Positions 1 through 10,907 are shown, counted from the first letter of the stretch. The stretch: DNA of 64,000 nucleotides from an uncultured Collinsella sp. (GCA_958443615.1 CAUCLI010000007.1:36160-100159); one strand, 5' to 3'. Numbers and translations are program-made. Notes: generated by a model from the sequence alone, not told the origin.

Positions 1-1728
1 GCCATCGATGACCGCCTGAGCCATGGACGCGATGGTGCCGGAGACCTCGACCTCCGCACCGCTCGCGGCGGCCTCATCTTCGGACAGGGCCCCCGAGGAA
101 GCGAGCATCTGCAGGTAGCTCTCCTGACAAGACGCCACGGACGAGCCGGTCGCGACGCTCTGATAGTGCTCGACGTTGATCATCGCGTACATCTTCACGA
201 GGCCCGCGTTGTCCTTCAGCGCCATGAAGTACGTGGGCTGACCCGCGACGTTGAGGAGCAGCGGATAGGTCGCCTCGTACTTGAGGTTCTGCACCTGGCC
301 CTCGGCGCTCGCCTGCGCGGAGTCCTCGGTGGCACCGGCGACCGGATAGTAATGCGACTCGCCCGTGCGCTGGTTGATCAAGATGAATCCGACGTTGGAG
401 CTGTCGGCGGTGACCGAGCTCACGCCCGTGTACAGGTAGATGTCGTCACCTTGGGCGAGATAGTTGTACCCCAGCTCGCCGTCGGTGCCGCGCGTGGTGC
501 GGACCACGCCCTGCTGGCCGAGCCAGGAGTTGAGCCATCCGCCCTTGTACGCGCCGCTCCAGTTGTACTGCTGGATGAGCAGGTCGCTCGGATATGCGCG
601 GTCGACCCACGTGGGGCAATCCTCGATGGCGTAGTCCTCGGTCTCTCCCGTGCAGGCGTTCACGAGCACCACCCGCTGGATCGTGGTGCCCTCGAACAGG
701 CCAATGGTGCGCTTCTGCACGGGAAAGACCCACCAGGGAGTGCCGTCCTCATCGAGCTCGAAGCTCTTCTGGTCGAACATATAGGTGGGGTAGGCGAGCT
801 GCACGTAGCGATCGATATTGCGCGCGAGCGGCTCGCTCTCGGAGTAGCGAATGGGCTTCTCGAGTCGCACGACCTCCGCCTCCTGCGTGACCATGTCCAC
901 CAACACGTACGCGGGGATACCCTCGGAACGATGGCTCAGCCACTTGAACAGGTCGGCATACGTGAGCGGACTCACGCGGACCGGGCGGCCCTGGTAGTTG
1001 ATCTGGCTGTACGCGGGGCTGATCTCGAACTGGCTCACGAACTCGGGGATCGAACCCATGGCGCGCGAGCCGAGCAGCTGCGCGGAGGCGCGGTCGATCA
1101 CCGGGACGTCGGCGTAATCAACCTCCTCGATATCCTCGGCGAAATCGCCCTCGGTGGTCTTGAGGACCGTGGCGTACCTCTCTGCGTTGCCCGGGATGAA
1201 GGGCTCGCCCATGATCAGGCCGATGAAGAAGGCGAGGATGACCGCGAGCGGCAGATAGGACAGCCGGCTGAAGAGCTTGGCGTGACGCGCGGAACGAAGG
1301 GCGGCGATCTTGAGGCCGACCACCGCGACGATGCCCGCGAGGATGATCCAACTCCAGACACGCGGGCTGTGGATGTTGAGCGCCGGATGGAACCACCAGT
1401 ACGCGACGACGGCGCCGATGACGAGCGCGATCAACGCGATGAGGAGCGCGGTGCGACTCCAATGGGCGAGCTTCTCCATGAACGGGGGCATCGGACGGCC
1501 CCCGTCGCCCCGCCCGGTGCGGGCGGCCTTCTTGCGCTCGCGCGCGGCCTTCTTGCGGTCGCGGGCGGCCTTGGAGGCACCCCCGGTCGCGGGTCCCTCC
1601 GGACCGTCGGCGGGAATGTCCTCCACCTCGACCTCCACATCGATCGGCTCGTCCGCGCCGGGCCCAGCGCCGCCTGGCACCTCCACTCCGGAACGTCTCA
1701 GCATCTCCAAAATCTCGTCGTGGTTCAT
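1..1728 (-). CDS. Large multi-pass membrane protein, C-terminus cut by window edge
   Basis: The frame reads without a stop from an ATG at 1728 to the window edge (576 codons), so the C-terminus is missing. The N-terminal ~60 residues are acidic and then Lys/Arg/Ala-rich. Three membrane segments follow (about residues 95-115, 125-145 and 155-175), and then a long extracytoplasmic-looking region. That region contains the stretch LEKPIRYSESEP and a Tyr-Pro-Thr-Tyr/DEDGTPWW segment, which I associate with unannotated membrane proteins of anaerobic Firmicutes and Actinobacteria. A purine-rich GGAAGG lies about 12 bases before the ATG. I do not recognise a characterised function. Longer readings on the opposite strand here are shadows. 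Confidence 0.8.
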   Translation of the reverse strand, partial: MNHDEILEMLRRSGVEVPGGAGPGADEPIDVEVEVEDIPADGPEGPATGGASKAARDRKKAARERKKAARTGRGDGGRPMPPFMEKLAHWSRTALLIALIALVIGAVVAYWWFHPALNIHSPRVWSWIILAGIVAVVGLKIAALRSARHAKLFSRLSYLPLAVILAFFIGLIMGEPFIPGNAERYATVLKTTEGDFAEDIEEVDYADVPVIDRASAQLLGSRAMGSIPEFVSQFEISPAYSQINYQGRPVRVSPLTYADLFKWLSHRSEGIPAYVLVDMVTQEAEVVRLEKPIRYSESEPLARNIDRYVQLAYPTYMFDQKSFELDEDGTPWWVFPVQKRTIGLFEGTTIQRVVLVNACTGETEDYAIEDCPTWVDRAYPSDLLIQQYNWSGAYKGGWLNSWLGQQGVVRTTRGTDGELGYNYLAQGDDIYLYTGVSSVTADSSNVGFILINQRTGESHYYPVAGATEDSAQASAEGQVQNLKYEATYPLLLNVAGQPTYFMALKDNAGLVKMYAMINVEHYQSVATGSSVASCQESYLQMLASSGALSEDEAAASGAEVEVSGTIASMAQAVIDG

Positions 1729-1914
1729 CGAGGTATCAATCCTTCCGCGTTTAGACAACTTTATGGATGATACCCAGTTCACGCGTGCGGCAACGGGAAC
1801 GGAGACGGAAGCACTGCACCTGTCTTCCACGCCCCCCCTGCGATGGGGCGGAGATCATTTTGACGTCCCACCCACCGCCGAATGGCCCTTTGCCCCACGA
1901 AACCCCGCGGAGGA

Positions 1915-2060
1915 TATGAACGATTGGAAGATATGAACGATGTGCCGCTGTGACCGCCTTTTACCGTCACCATATCCGCAGGTAAAGACCATGGCAGAAA
2001 TGAAGCTTATGAACGATGGGTTCATAAGCTCCCAAAAGGGGCATTCAAATCGTTCATACC
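1915..2060. repeat. Palindromic intergenic element, copy 1
   Basis: This 146-bp AT-richer stretch carries TATGAACGAT motifs at both ends (1915-1926, 1932-1941 and, inverted, 2047-2058). It also has a central palindrome with arms AGCTTATGAAC (2004-2014) and GTTCATAAGCT (2020-2030), and a CCGCAGGTAA motif at 1976-1985. A second copy with the same layout, inverted, lies at 54406-54540. The remainder of the gap 1729-2146 shows no gene that I can support. The element looks like a small non-autonomous repeat, but its origin is unknown. Confidence 0.6.
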
Positions 2061-2146
2061 CTCTAGTCGGCCTTAACCCGGGCAGCCGCACCCCCCGGCG
2101 CGCTGGCAGACCCCGGCCGCGGCCGGCGCACCATCATTTCCCGATC

Positions 2147-2590
2147 TCACACCTCGCGAAACACCGTGAAGAACATCCATCCGATCGCGCCGGAGATGGC
2201 GCCCCATATGAGGATCTGGATCCACGCTGACAGGACGAAGAAGAGGCTGCCGATCGCGGCGGCAACCGTCACCGCTGCGACGATCAAGGCAAAGCGCACG
2301 CGAACATCGCATCCCCATGCGGGAACCCGGCGCGCTGGTTATACGCCTCGACGTCGATGCGGCGGACCATCAGGCTCCCGTACATCGCGACGAGCGCCGC
2401 CGCGGATCATCTCGTCGAGGTCCACCTCGAAGATCTCGCACAGGCGGACCAGCTTGTCCATATCGGGCGTGGAGGCGCCGCTCTCCCATTTGCCCACCGC
2501 CTGACGGGTCGCCCCGAGCAGCATGGCGAGGTGTTCCTGGGTCGTGTTGCGTGAATCGCGCAAGTACAAAAGATTGTCGCGGAAACTCAT
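2147..2590 (-). pseudogene. XRE-type HTH regulator with C-terminal membrane segments, frame disrupted twice
   Basis: The ATG at 2590 starts a typical XRE helix-turn-helix: about 68 residues including TRQAVGKWESGASTPDMDKL and ending EIFEVDLDEMIRG. The frame then reaches TAA at 2339-2341. Between about 2400 and 2290 a neighbouring frame reads plausibly coding protein (AALVAMYGSLMVRRIDVEAY). From about 2300 the original frame resumes as two hydrophobic segments ending FFTVFREV and TGA at 2147. Two compensating one-base indels would restore a protein of about 147 residues of the common HTH-plus-membrane-anchor type. It may be a real pseudogene or a sequencing or assembly error. Confidence 0.6.
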
Positions 2591-2811
2591 GATGCACGCC
2601 CTTTCGTCGTGACCAATCGTACATGCCGCGAGGCGTCCGGGCCCCTCGCCAGCCTCAGCTTCCGCGAGCGGCGCCCGTTGCGCAAGGGCGCCGGAGTTGC
2701 GTTTTGCCCCCGGGCCGTCAACCGCTGGTTGCGTCTCGTCTACCTGCAAAGACAATGTAAGCCGTGTGTGCGTTCACATGACGGGGCGATGCCGCCAATC
2801 TTGATCCGCGC

Positions 2812-2840
2812 TTGACCTGAAGGGCACTTCAAGGGATAAC
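2812..2840 (+). promoter_or_regulatory. Promoter with short dyad before the ABC exporter
   Basis: TTGACC (2812-2817) and GATAAC (2835-2840) are separated by 17 bases. Half-sites CTTGA (2811-2815) and TCAAG (2829-2833) form a small dyad inside the spacer, suggesting a regulator site. AAGGAG follows about eight bases before the ATG at 2874. The rest of the gap 2591-2811 shows nothing else that I can support. Confidence 0.45.
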
Positions 2841-2873
2841 CTAGGGCAGACAACGACGCACAAGGAGACACGC

Positions 2874-4679
<1,806 letters not shown>

Positions 4680-4700
4680 GAGGCGCAAGCGCGACTTGCA

Positions 4701-5576
4701 CTACCCCGCGAGCCCGCGCAGGCAGGCGATCTCCCCCGCATAACCCGCGAGGTCGTCATGCGGGGTCTCCAAAATGAAGGGAAGATCGCGCAGGGCGGGA
4801 TGAGTCACGATGGCCCGCAGCACGTGCTCACCGCCACCGAGCTCGGGATTGCCCAGGTATCCCCCGCCGATGACCTCGTGTCGGTCCTTATGCGCTCCGC
4901 ACGGGTTCTTGGAATCGTTGATGTGAACCGCCCGCAGGCGCTCGGCGCCCACAACCCGATCGAACTCATCCAGCACGCCGTCGAGATCGTGCACGATGTC
5001 GTACCCACCGTCGGAGATATGGCAGGTGTCCAGGCACACGCCGAGCAGGTCGGTGGCGGCGAGCTCGGGGCGACGCACCTCGACGCCCTCGATGATGCGC
5101 GCCAGCTCCTCGAACGTGCGGCCCACCTCAGTGCCCTTGCCGGCCATCGTCTCGAGCAACACGCACGTGCGCTGACCCTCAAACATCACCTGGCACAGGG
5201 CATCGACGATGAGCTCGATGCCGGCATCGGCCCCCTGCCCCACGTGCGCGCCGGGATGGAAGTTGTAGAGCTGCCCGGGCAGCGCCTCCATGCGCTGCAG
5301 GTCCTCCGCCATGGCCTCGAGCGCGAACTCGCGCGCCCGCTCCTTGGCGGAACAGGGGTTGTACGTGTAGGGCGCATGCGCCACCAGGCGGCCGAACCCA
5401 CCCTCGTCCAAAATGCGCTGGAGGCCCGCGACGTCGTCAAGGTCCAGGGCCTTGGCGGAACCGCCGCGCGGATTGCGCGTGAAGAACGCGAAGGTGTTCG
5501 CTCCGATGGAACGGGCGGTCTCGCCCATGGCGGTGTAGCCCTTGGTAGTTGAGAGATGACAGCCGATGGTCAGCAT
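4701..5576 (-). CDS. nfo: Deoxyribonuclease IV (AP endonuclease)
   Basis: This 291-residue protein starts MLTIGCHLSTTKGY, the usual start of endonuclease IV. The family metal-binding segments are present: NFHPGAH, LLETMAGKG, LDTCHISDGGYD, HINDSKNPCGAHKDRHEVIGGG and the C-terminal FILETP. The enzyme nicks DNA 5' of abasic sites in base-excision repair using a trinuclear zinc centre. The ATG at 5576 follows AGGAGG with good spacing. A longer in-frame reading upstream lacks homology and a ribosome site, so the short start was chosen. It is convergent with the ABC exporter. Confidence 0.95.
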   Translation of the reverse strand: MLTIGCHLSTTKGYTAMGETARSIGANTFAFFTRNPRGGSAKALDLDDVAGLQRILDEGGFGRLVAHAPYTYNPCSAKERAREFALEAMAEDLQRMEALPGQLYNFHPGAHVGQGADAGIELIVDALCQVMFEGQRTCVLLETMAGKGTEVGRTFEELARIIEGVEVRRPELAATDLLGVCLDTCHISDGGYDIVHDLDGVLDEFDRVVGAERLRAVHINDSKNPCGAHKDRHEVIGGGYLGNPELGGGEHVLRAIVTHPALRDLPFILETPHDDLAGYAGEIACLRGLAG

Positions 5577-5691
5577 GGGGCCTCCTGGTATTTGAGTCAG
5601 GATGGCAAAACGCCCCAACCGAGCGCTGCGAAAAGAGCCGGATCGGGGCGGCGATCGCTCGGGACGCGGGGCGTCGCGGGACGAAGCCGCG

Positions 5692-6195
5692 TTATTCTGC
5701 CTCTTCGAGCTCGACGAGCTCGCCGGCGGGAAGCTCCGCCCCATCATCGCCGCGCACGAGCACGACCCCCGCGACCTCAGGTGCGGCCTCGGCGCTCAAC
5801 ACGAACTGATGCAGGACGAAATCCATGGTGGCGGGCGTGCCCTCCTCGGGCTGGGCCATGGTCACCGTGAGGATGCCGTCGGCGAACTCGACACCCTCGA
5901 CCGCGGGCTCGGGGATCGAGGAGCCGGAGACCTGGACCTGGACGGTGCCGTCCTCGTGCTGCATCCAGCACTCACCGGGCATGACGGAGCCCTCCTCGCC
6001 CGCGACGTTCATGAAGGGGGCTTCGGGAGCGAGCTCAGCCTCCCAGGAGACGGCGGCACCAGGGTCCGACGGGGCGGAACCGGCGGCGGAACCGGCTGCG
6101 GAGCCGGCGGGCCCTCCGGCGCCGCAGCCGGTGAGCAAAAGCGTCGCCGCAACGGCGATCGCGGAACGACGGGTGATGCGGGCATCGAATTTCAT
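5692..6195 (-). CDS. Small secreted lipoprotein
   Basis: The 167-residue product begins MKFDARITRRSAIAVAATLLLTGCGAGG. That is a basic n-region, a hydrophobic core and a lipobox LLTGC, with Cys near residue 22. The RR pair precedes the core, so Tat export is possible. After a Gly/Ser/Ala/Pro linker comes a compact, mostly beta, acidic domain rich in V, T and E. I do not recognise a characterised family. AAAGGA precedes the ATG. It sits between nfo and the pentapeptide-repeat gene but is separated from both by more than 100 bases. Confidence 0.8.
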   Translation of the reverse strand: MKFDARITRRSAIAVAATLLLTGCGAGGPAGSAAGSAAGSAPSDPGAAVSWEAELAPEAPFMNVAGEEGSVMPGECWMQHEDGTVQVQVSGSSIPEPAVEGVEFADGILTVTMAQPEEGTPATMDFVLHQFVLSAEAAPEVAGVVLVRGDDGAELPAGELVELEEAE

Positions 6196-6335
6196 GGGTG
6201 TCCTTTCGACGTCGAACAGCTCCCCGATTGTCCTCGATTGGGGGCCCATGGGTAGATTCTCCTCAATCAGCACACCAATCAACGGGGATAAACCGGCTGC
6301 CGCGCCGCTCATGCCGTATTTCGCCCGTTCATTGC

Positions 6336-7001
6336 CTACTCCTCGGCGATGCGCACCCCGAGCAGCCGAACGAGGTCGAGCGCCTGATCCACACCGACCA
6401 CGAGGCCGCGCAGCTCATGGTAGTCGCCCGACAGGACGGGGGCCGAGAACACGCAACTCGACACGTCGATGCCGGCGAGCGGGGTTCCGAACACGTCGAT
6501 CCTCGTGAGATCGCACGCATCCCATCGCACGTTCTTGAGCTTCGCACGCTGCAACGCCGCCTCGCGCATCTTGCACCCCTCGAGCGAGAGACGGTCGATG
6601 GATGCCTCCGATACATTCGCATACGAGAGGTCCGTGGAGATGGCGCGGACCCAGGCGATCCTCGCCTGGAGCAGACTCACTCCGGGGGCGGAGCAATCGC
6701 GCAGGTCCACGCGGTTGAGCCACGCCCTGTCCATCGCGCAGCCGATGAACCGGCAGTTCTCGAACACGACGTCGCGAAACGTGCAGTCGCGCAGGTCGAC
6801 CTGTTCGAAAAGGCAATCGCGAAAGACCGCGTGCTCGAAGGTCGCCCCGTTCGCGCATTCATACGCGAGCTCCACATCCTCGACGAGCACATGCGAGATA
6901 TAGCCGTCCCCCTCGGAGAACACCGCGAGCACCTCATCGCTTCCCAGGCGGTCGGGGGTCTCCCCCACATGGGCCCAGCCCGAGCCCGTCCTCGACCTCA
7001 C
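6336..7001 (-). CDS. Pentapeptide-repeat protein
   Basis: The 221-residue protein is built from A(D/N)LXX-like pentapeptides from about residue 45 to 190, for example the run through DLRDCTFRDVVFENCRF. It would fold as a right-handed quadrilateral beta helix. The C-terminus (SGDYHELRGLVVGVDQALDL) matches standalone pentapeptide proteins of Clostridia and Actinobacteria. Some relatives (Qnr, MfpA) mimic DNA and protect gyrase, but nothing here shows that role. The start is GTG at 7001, overlapping the stop of the upstream gene as GTGA and preceded by GGAGG, so translation is probably coupled. Confidence 0.85.
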   Translation of the reverse strand: MRSRTGSGWAHVGETPDRLGSDEVLAVFSEGDGYISHVLVEDVELAYECANGATFEHAVFRDCLFEQVDLRDCTFRDVVFENCRFIGCAMDRAWLNRVDLRDCSAPGVSLLQARIAWVRAISTDLSYANVSEASIDRLSLEGCKMREAALQRAKLKNVRWDACDLTRIDVFGTPLAGIDVSSCVFSAPVLSGDYHELRGLVVGVDQALDLVRLLGVRIAEE

Positions 7002-7576
7002 CGCGACTCCCCCTCCACGACGCGCTCGCACGCCGCGGGCCACGCCGCCCGCATCGCATCGATGATGCGGGCGGCGCGAATCGTCGACGACACCGGCATG
7101 ATCGGGCTCTCGGTCGCACCCGCGCGGATGAGCTCGCACACATGGGAGATCTCATCGTAAAAATCGTCGACCGCCAAGGGCGCTTCGACGCGCTCCCCCG
7201 CGATGCACGAAGGATCGGACCCGTCGTAGCGGCGCACCGTGAATCCCGTCGGTCGATGGAACATCGGGATGGAGACCTCGCCGCGTTCGCACGTCACGCG
7301 GCACTCGACGCGGTACTCCCCCGCGTCCCCGGCGAAATCGAAATGCACGCGCCCGCCCCGCGGGCGGCGTCGGCGATGCGCGCGCTCGCCGTCGTCGTCC
7401 TCGCTGCAGTAGCGCTTGGACGCCTCGACGGGGAACTCGCCGGCAAAGGCGTCCAGACGCGCGGCGTTTCGACCGCTCAGGGCCACGAGCGACGCACCCT
7501 CGACATTCCCGAGAGAGCGGGCGAACCTGTGCGCGATACCGCCGGCACCCATGATCCCCCAACGCAAATCGTCCAC
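6998..7576 (-). pseudogene. Gfo/Idh/MocA oxidoreductase with large internal deletion
   Basis: The reading frame is open for 192 residues, but family members are about 320-330 long. The N-terminus holds the first part of a Rossmann fold (GIMGAGGIAHRFARSL, through the second beta strand). It jumps near residue 57, through a low-complexity segment ERAHRRRRPRGGR, straight into the C-terminal beta-sheet and final helices (PVSSTIRAARIIDAMRAAW). The EKP catalytic motif and most of the substrate domain are absent, so it cannot be an active dehydrogenase. GTG at 7576 follows GGAGG. It is still translationally coupled to the pentapeptide gene. An intact relative lies at 9373. Confidence 0.7.
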
Positions 7577-7709
7577 AATCGACCTCCAAACGCGACGCGT
7601 ACCCCGCCATGATACCCGCTTGACCGAACATGGGCGCCCTGTCGCGGCGAAGGGCGTACCATGGGGTGTCGGCAATGCGACCGGTCGACCTCGCGAAAGG
7701 GGGCATCCG

Positions 7710-8684
7710 ATGATAGACGCACCGCGCGCGCACCATGCGGCAGCGCCCTTCCGGCACCCCTTCCCCCATCGCCTCCGCCTCGTTTCCCGGACTCCGAGGA
7801 AGACCCTTCTCGCGGGGGTCCTCTCCCTGCTCACGCCCCTCGCGCTCCTCGGCGGTTGCGCAAGCGATGATCCCGCCGCCTCGGCGTCCCCGGATTTTCC
7901 CGGGGGCACCGGGATCGTCGAGATCCAAGACACCACCGCGGATGAGATCGCCGCGCTCGACCCGGACGCCGTCGCGCGCAAGCAGGCCGCGGAGCAGGCA
8001 CGGGCGGAGCTCGATGCCGCCCTTGCGGCCATCGAGGCGAGTGGTGCGAGCATCAGCTGCATAGCCCTCGACCTCGTCGGCGACGGCGTCATCGAACATG
8101 ACGCCGACCGGGTGTATTACAGCGCGAGCAGCATCAAGGGCCCCTTCTGCGTCGGTCTCGTGCGCTCGCAGGGAGACGATGCCCGCTCGCGCTACGGAGA
8201 CCTCATCACCGCAACCGTCGTCGATTCCAGCAATGAGGCTTATGAGGCGCTCCGGGAGCGGGTCGCCGGCCAGCCCATTCTCAAAAACCTCTTTCGAGAG
8301 GCGGGGGTCGAACGCGATGCGGGGCACTGGTACACCGATTACAGCGTCCGAGACCTCGCCGCCATCTGGCGCGCATGCGCCCAATGGCTCTCCTCCGACG
8401 ATCCGAACGCCCAATGGCTCGGCGGCTTGCTCGGCGATTCGCTGAATTCCCGCGTGGACGATGTCGCCGTGGGCGAGCAAGTCGTCACATGGTCCAAGGC
8501 CGGTTGGTTCTCCGGTGAGGAGCGCTACGACGTCACATTCGACGGCGGCGTCATCAAAACGTCCCGAGGCGCCTACGCCATCGCCGTGGCGACCGATCGC
8601 GGCTCAGATTTCAAGGCCATCGAGAGCGTCATGCGCCCGCTCGCCGCGCTCGCCGAAGCGGAATTCCCGTCCGCACGGCCATGA
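7710..8684 (+). CDS. Lipoprotein serine hydrolase, beta-lactamase/transpeptidase-like
   Basis: The 324-residue protein has a long basic n-region, a hydrophobic segment and the lipobox ALLGGC (Cys about residue 50), so it should be anchored outside the membrane. The penicilloyl-serine-transferase SxxK motif is present as SSIK at residues 140-143. The later segment VVTWSKAGWFSGEERYD contains a K(S/A)G-like box. This places it in the class A beta-lactamase-like superfamily, but nothing shows antibiotic hydrolysis; a cell-wall role is equally likely. ATG at 7710 follows AAAGGGGG. It is divergent from the truncated oxidoreductase. Confidence 0.75.
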   Translation: MIDAPRAHHAAAPFRHPFPHRLRLVSRTPRKTLLAGVLSLLTPLALLGGCASDDPAASASPDFPGGTGIVEIQDTTADEIAALDPDAVARKQAAEQARAELDAALAAIEASGASISCIALDLVGDGVIEHDADRVYYSASSIKGPFCVGLVRSQGDDARSRYGDLITATVVDSSNEAYEALRERVAGQPILKNLFREAGVERDAGHWYTDYSVRDLAAIWRACAQWLSSDDPNAQWLGGLLGDSLNSRVDDVAVGEQVVTWSKAGWFSGEERYDVTFDGGVIKTSRGAYAIAVATDRGSDFKAIESVMRPLAALAEAEFPSARP

Positions 8685-8739
8685 CCGCCCAACTCGGCGA
8701 CACATCCGCTCGCATCGAGCGCACGTCCTCAGACGACCC

Positions 8740-8745
8740 TATAAT
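8740..8745 (+). promoter_or_regulatory. -10 element before rnhA
   Basis: TATAAT at 8740-8745 lies 28 bases before the rnhA start and is flanked by a GACC/GGTC dyad. No good -35 is visible. Confidence 0.4.
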
Positions 8746-8772
8746 GGTCTGAGCCACATCGAAAGGAACCAT

Positions 8773-9261
8773 GTGAAGGTCATCGTCTACACCGACGGCT
8801 CGTCGCGCGGCAACCCTGGCCCGGGCGGATACGGCGCCGTGCTGCGCTACACCGCGCCCTCCGGCAAGCTGCACACCCTCGAGCTCTCCCGCGGCTACGA
8901 CCGCACCACCAACAACCGCATGGAGCTTTTGGGGGTCATCTCGGCGCTCGAGGCGCTCAACCGCCCCTGCGAGGTCGAGGTCCACTCCGACTCCCAATAC
9001 GTATGCAACGCCTTCAACCAGCACTGGGTCGAGGGCTGGATCCGCCGCGGATGGAAGACCTCGCAGAAGAAACCCGTCAAAAACGTCGACCTGTGGAAGC
9101 GCCTCCTCGCCGCGAAGAAGCCCCACAGCGTGACCTTCCACTGGGTGAAGGGGCATGCCGGCCACGAGTTCAACGAGCGCTGCGACGAGCTCGCCACCAA
9201 GGCCGCAGACGGTTCGAATCGCCTGGTCGACACCGGATTCGTCGAGGGCGAATCCGACTAA
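8773..9261 (+). CDS. rnhA: Ribonuclease HI
   Basis: The 162-residue protein degrades the RNA strand of RNA-DNA hybrids. The catalytic carboxylates are all visible: Asp8 in YTDGSSRGNPGPGGYG, Glu51 in NNRMELLGVI, Asp73 in SDSQYV and Asp138 in HEFNERCDEL. The start is GTG at 8773; an ATG two bases upstream is out of frame and stops at once. GAAAGGA precedes it. Length and motifs match type 1 RNase H. Confidence 0.95.
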   Translation: MKVIVYTDGSSRGNPGPGGYGAVLRYTAPSGKLHTLELSRGYDRTTNNRMELLGVISALEALNRPCEVEVHSDSQYVCNAFNQHWVEGWIRRGWKTSQKKPVKNVDLWKRLLAAKKPHSVTFHWVKGHAGHEFNERCDELATKAADGSNRLVDTGFVEGESD

Positions 9262-9372
9262 GGGGGACCTCGCCAGCCGCCCCCGGCACCGATGGCGGGG
9301 ACCGCCCGCCGTCGGTGCCGGGGACAAAAGGCAGACCGGCATCCCCGGCACATACGAGAGGAAGGAACCGAC

Positions 9373-10509
9373 ATGATTCGCATCGCAACCATCGGAACGA
9401 GCGGCATCACCGCGAGCATGCTCAGCGCCCTGTCGAATGTTGAGGGCGCCGTGTTCGTGGGAACGCTCTCGCGAAACGGAGAGCGCGCGGCGGCTTTCAC
9501 CGCCGAGCACGGCGGAACGCTCCCCTTCACCTCCCTCGACGAGCTCGCGGCGAGTGGGGACGTGGACGCGGTCTACATCGGCAGCCCCAACGCCCTCCAT
9601 CACGACCAGGCGCTCGCCTGCATCGCGGGGGGCAAGCACGTCATCGTCGAAAAGCCCTTCTGCGCCAACCGCCGCGAGGCCGCCGAGGTGTTCGAGGCGG
9701 CGCGGGGGGCGGGCGTGGTCGCGCTCGAGGCGATGCGCCCCCTGCACGACCCCGCCTTCCACGCCATCAAGGACGCCCTGCCCCGACTCGGCGCCATTCG
9801 CCGCGCCACGCTGCGCTTCGGCAAGTACTCCTCCCGCTACGACGAGATCCTCGCGGGGCGCCGGACCAACATCTTCGACTGCGCCATGGCGTCGGGCTCC
9901 ATCATGGACATCGGCGTCTACTGCGTCGAGCCGCTCATCGAGTTGTTCGGCGCCCCCGAACGCGTGCTCGCCTCCGCGACGCTGCTCGACGAGGCGACCC
10001 GCGAGCTCACGAACGGCCCCATCGACGGATCGGGCGTCATCCTCGCGTCCTATCCGCACATGACCGCAGTCCTCGCCCACTCCAAGACCACCAACGACCT
10101 CTCCGACAGCCAGATCGAGGGCGAGCTGGGAACCCTCACCGTGCGCGGCATCTCCGCCCCATCCGCCGCCCACCTCGACTTGCGCGCCGACGCCGAGCAC
10201 CGGTCGGATGCGGTCGGTTACTCCTCCGCACAGACCGTCGAGCAGGGCATCGACCTGCCCTCGTTCGAAAACACCATGCAACACGAACTCGCGGATTTCA
10301 TCACCGCCATAGAGGCCGTCCACGCGGGCGCGGACTGCGCGCAGGCCGCCTGCGGCCCCTTTGGCACCGTGGCCCATTTCCGTGAGGTGACGCTTTCATC
10401 CCTCGACCTCATGGATGAGGCGCGCCGTCAGATGGGCGTGCGCTTCCCCGCCGACGATGCGCCCGACCGCAAGGGCGAGGAGCAACCATGGGCATCTTCG
10501 AGCGCATGA
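9373..10509 (+). CDS. Gfo/Idh/MocA-family NAD(P)-dependent oxidoreductase
   Basis: The 378-residue protein opens with a Rossmann fold (IATIGTSGITASMLSAL) and contains the family hallmark VIVEKPFCANRREA near residue 95, whose Lys is catalytic. The remainder is the beta-sheet substrate domain, with GSIMDIGVYCVEPLIELFG characteristic of the family. The substrate is probably a sugar or cyclitol, but this cannot be read from sequence. GGAAGGAACC precedes the ATG. Its last 22 bases overlap the acylphosphatase start, so the two genes are probably cotranscribed. Confidence 0.88.
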   Translation: MIRIATIGTSGITASMLSALSNVEGAVFVGTLSRNGERAAAFTAEHGGTLPFTSLDELAASGDVDAVYIGSPNALHHDQALACIAGGKHVIVEKPFCANRREAAEVFEAARGAGVVALEAMRPLHDPAFHAIKDALPRLGAIRRATLRFGKYSSRYDEILAGRRTNIFDCAMASGSIMDIGVYCVEPLIELFGAPERVLASATLLDEATRELTNGPIDGSGVILASYPHMTAVLAHSKTTNDLSDSQIEGELGTLTVRGISAPSAAHLDLRADAEHRSDAVGYSSAQTVEQGIDLPSFENTMQHELADFITAIEAVHAGADCAQAACGPFGTVAHFREVTLSSLDLMDEARRQMGVRFPADDAPDRKGEEQPWASSSA

Positions 10510-10907
10510 TGGGGCACGCCCGGCAATTCGAGCGCGAGTCGGGCATCTCGAAGGACGATGTCGAGGACGCCGGGCGCGTAAGCCCCTGCGAATCCGAGCT
10601 CATCTCGAAACTCTCCGAGATCGACGGGGCCGTCCGACTTTCCCTGCTGTTCAGCGGCAGCGTGCAGGGGGTCGGGTTCCGTTGGACCAACCAGGAGCTC
10701 GCCCGTGAGCGCAACCTCACCGGATGGGTCCGGAACTTGCCCGACGGGACGGTCCGCATGGAGATCCAGGGAACGGCGCGTGCGGTCGCCGCGCACCTCG
10801 AACGCATCCACGCGTACTACCGGCGCTTCGGCAACCGCGTCTGGCTCGAATCGGCCAAGCTCCTCCCCCATGTCGAAGGCGAGGGCGATTTCGAGGTTCG
10901 TTTCTGA
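10488..10907 (+). CDS. Acylphosphatase with N-terminal extension
   Basis: Residues ~48-139 form an acylphosphatase domain (hydrolysis of carboxyl-phosphate bonds such as acetyl phosphate). The signature loop reads FSGSVQGVGFRWTNQ, with its Arg as catalytic residue, and the second motif is GWVRNLPDGTVRMEIQG, whose Asn positions water. The usual length is about 90. Here about 45 extra residues precede the domain, beginning MGIFERMMGHARQFE. The start overlaps the oxidoreductase by 22 bases and has GAGGAG before the ATG. Confidence 0.88.
   Translation: MGIFERMMGHARQFERESGISKDDVEDAGRVSPCESELISKLSEIDGAVRLSLLFSGSVQGVGFRWTNQELARERNLTGWVRNLPDGTVRMEIQGTARAVAAHLERIHAYYRRFGNRVWLESAKLLPHVEGEGDFEVRF

Noticed and set aside
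166..1770. 534-codon plus-strand reading frame
   Set aside because: It is the shadow of the minus-strand membrane protein. Its translation is Arg/Asp/Val/His-rich without family features, while the opposite strand gives clear membrane helices and a ribosome site.
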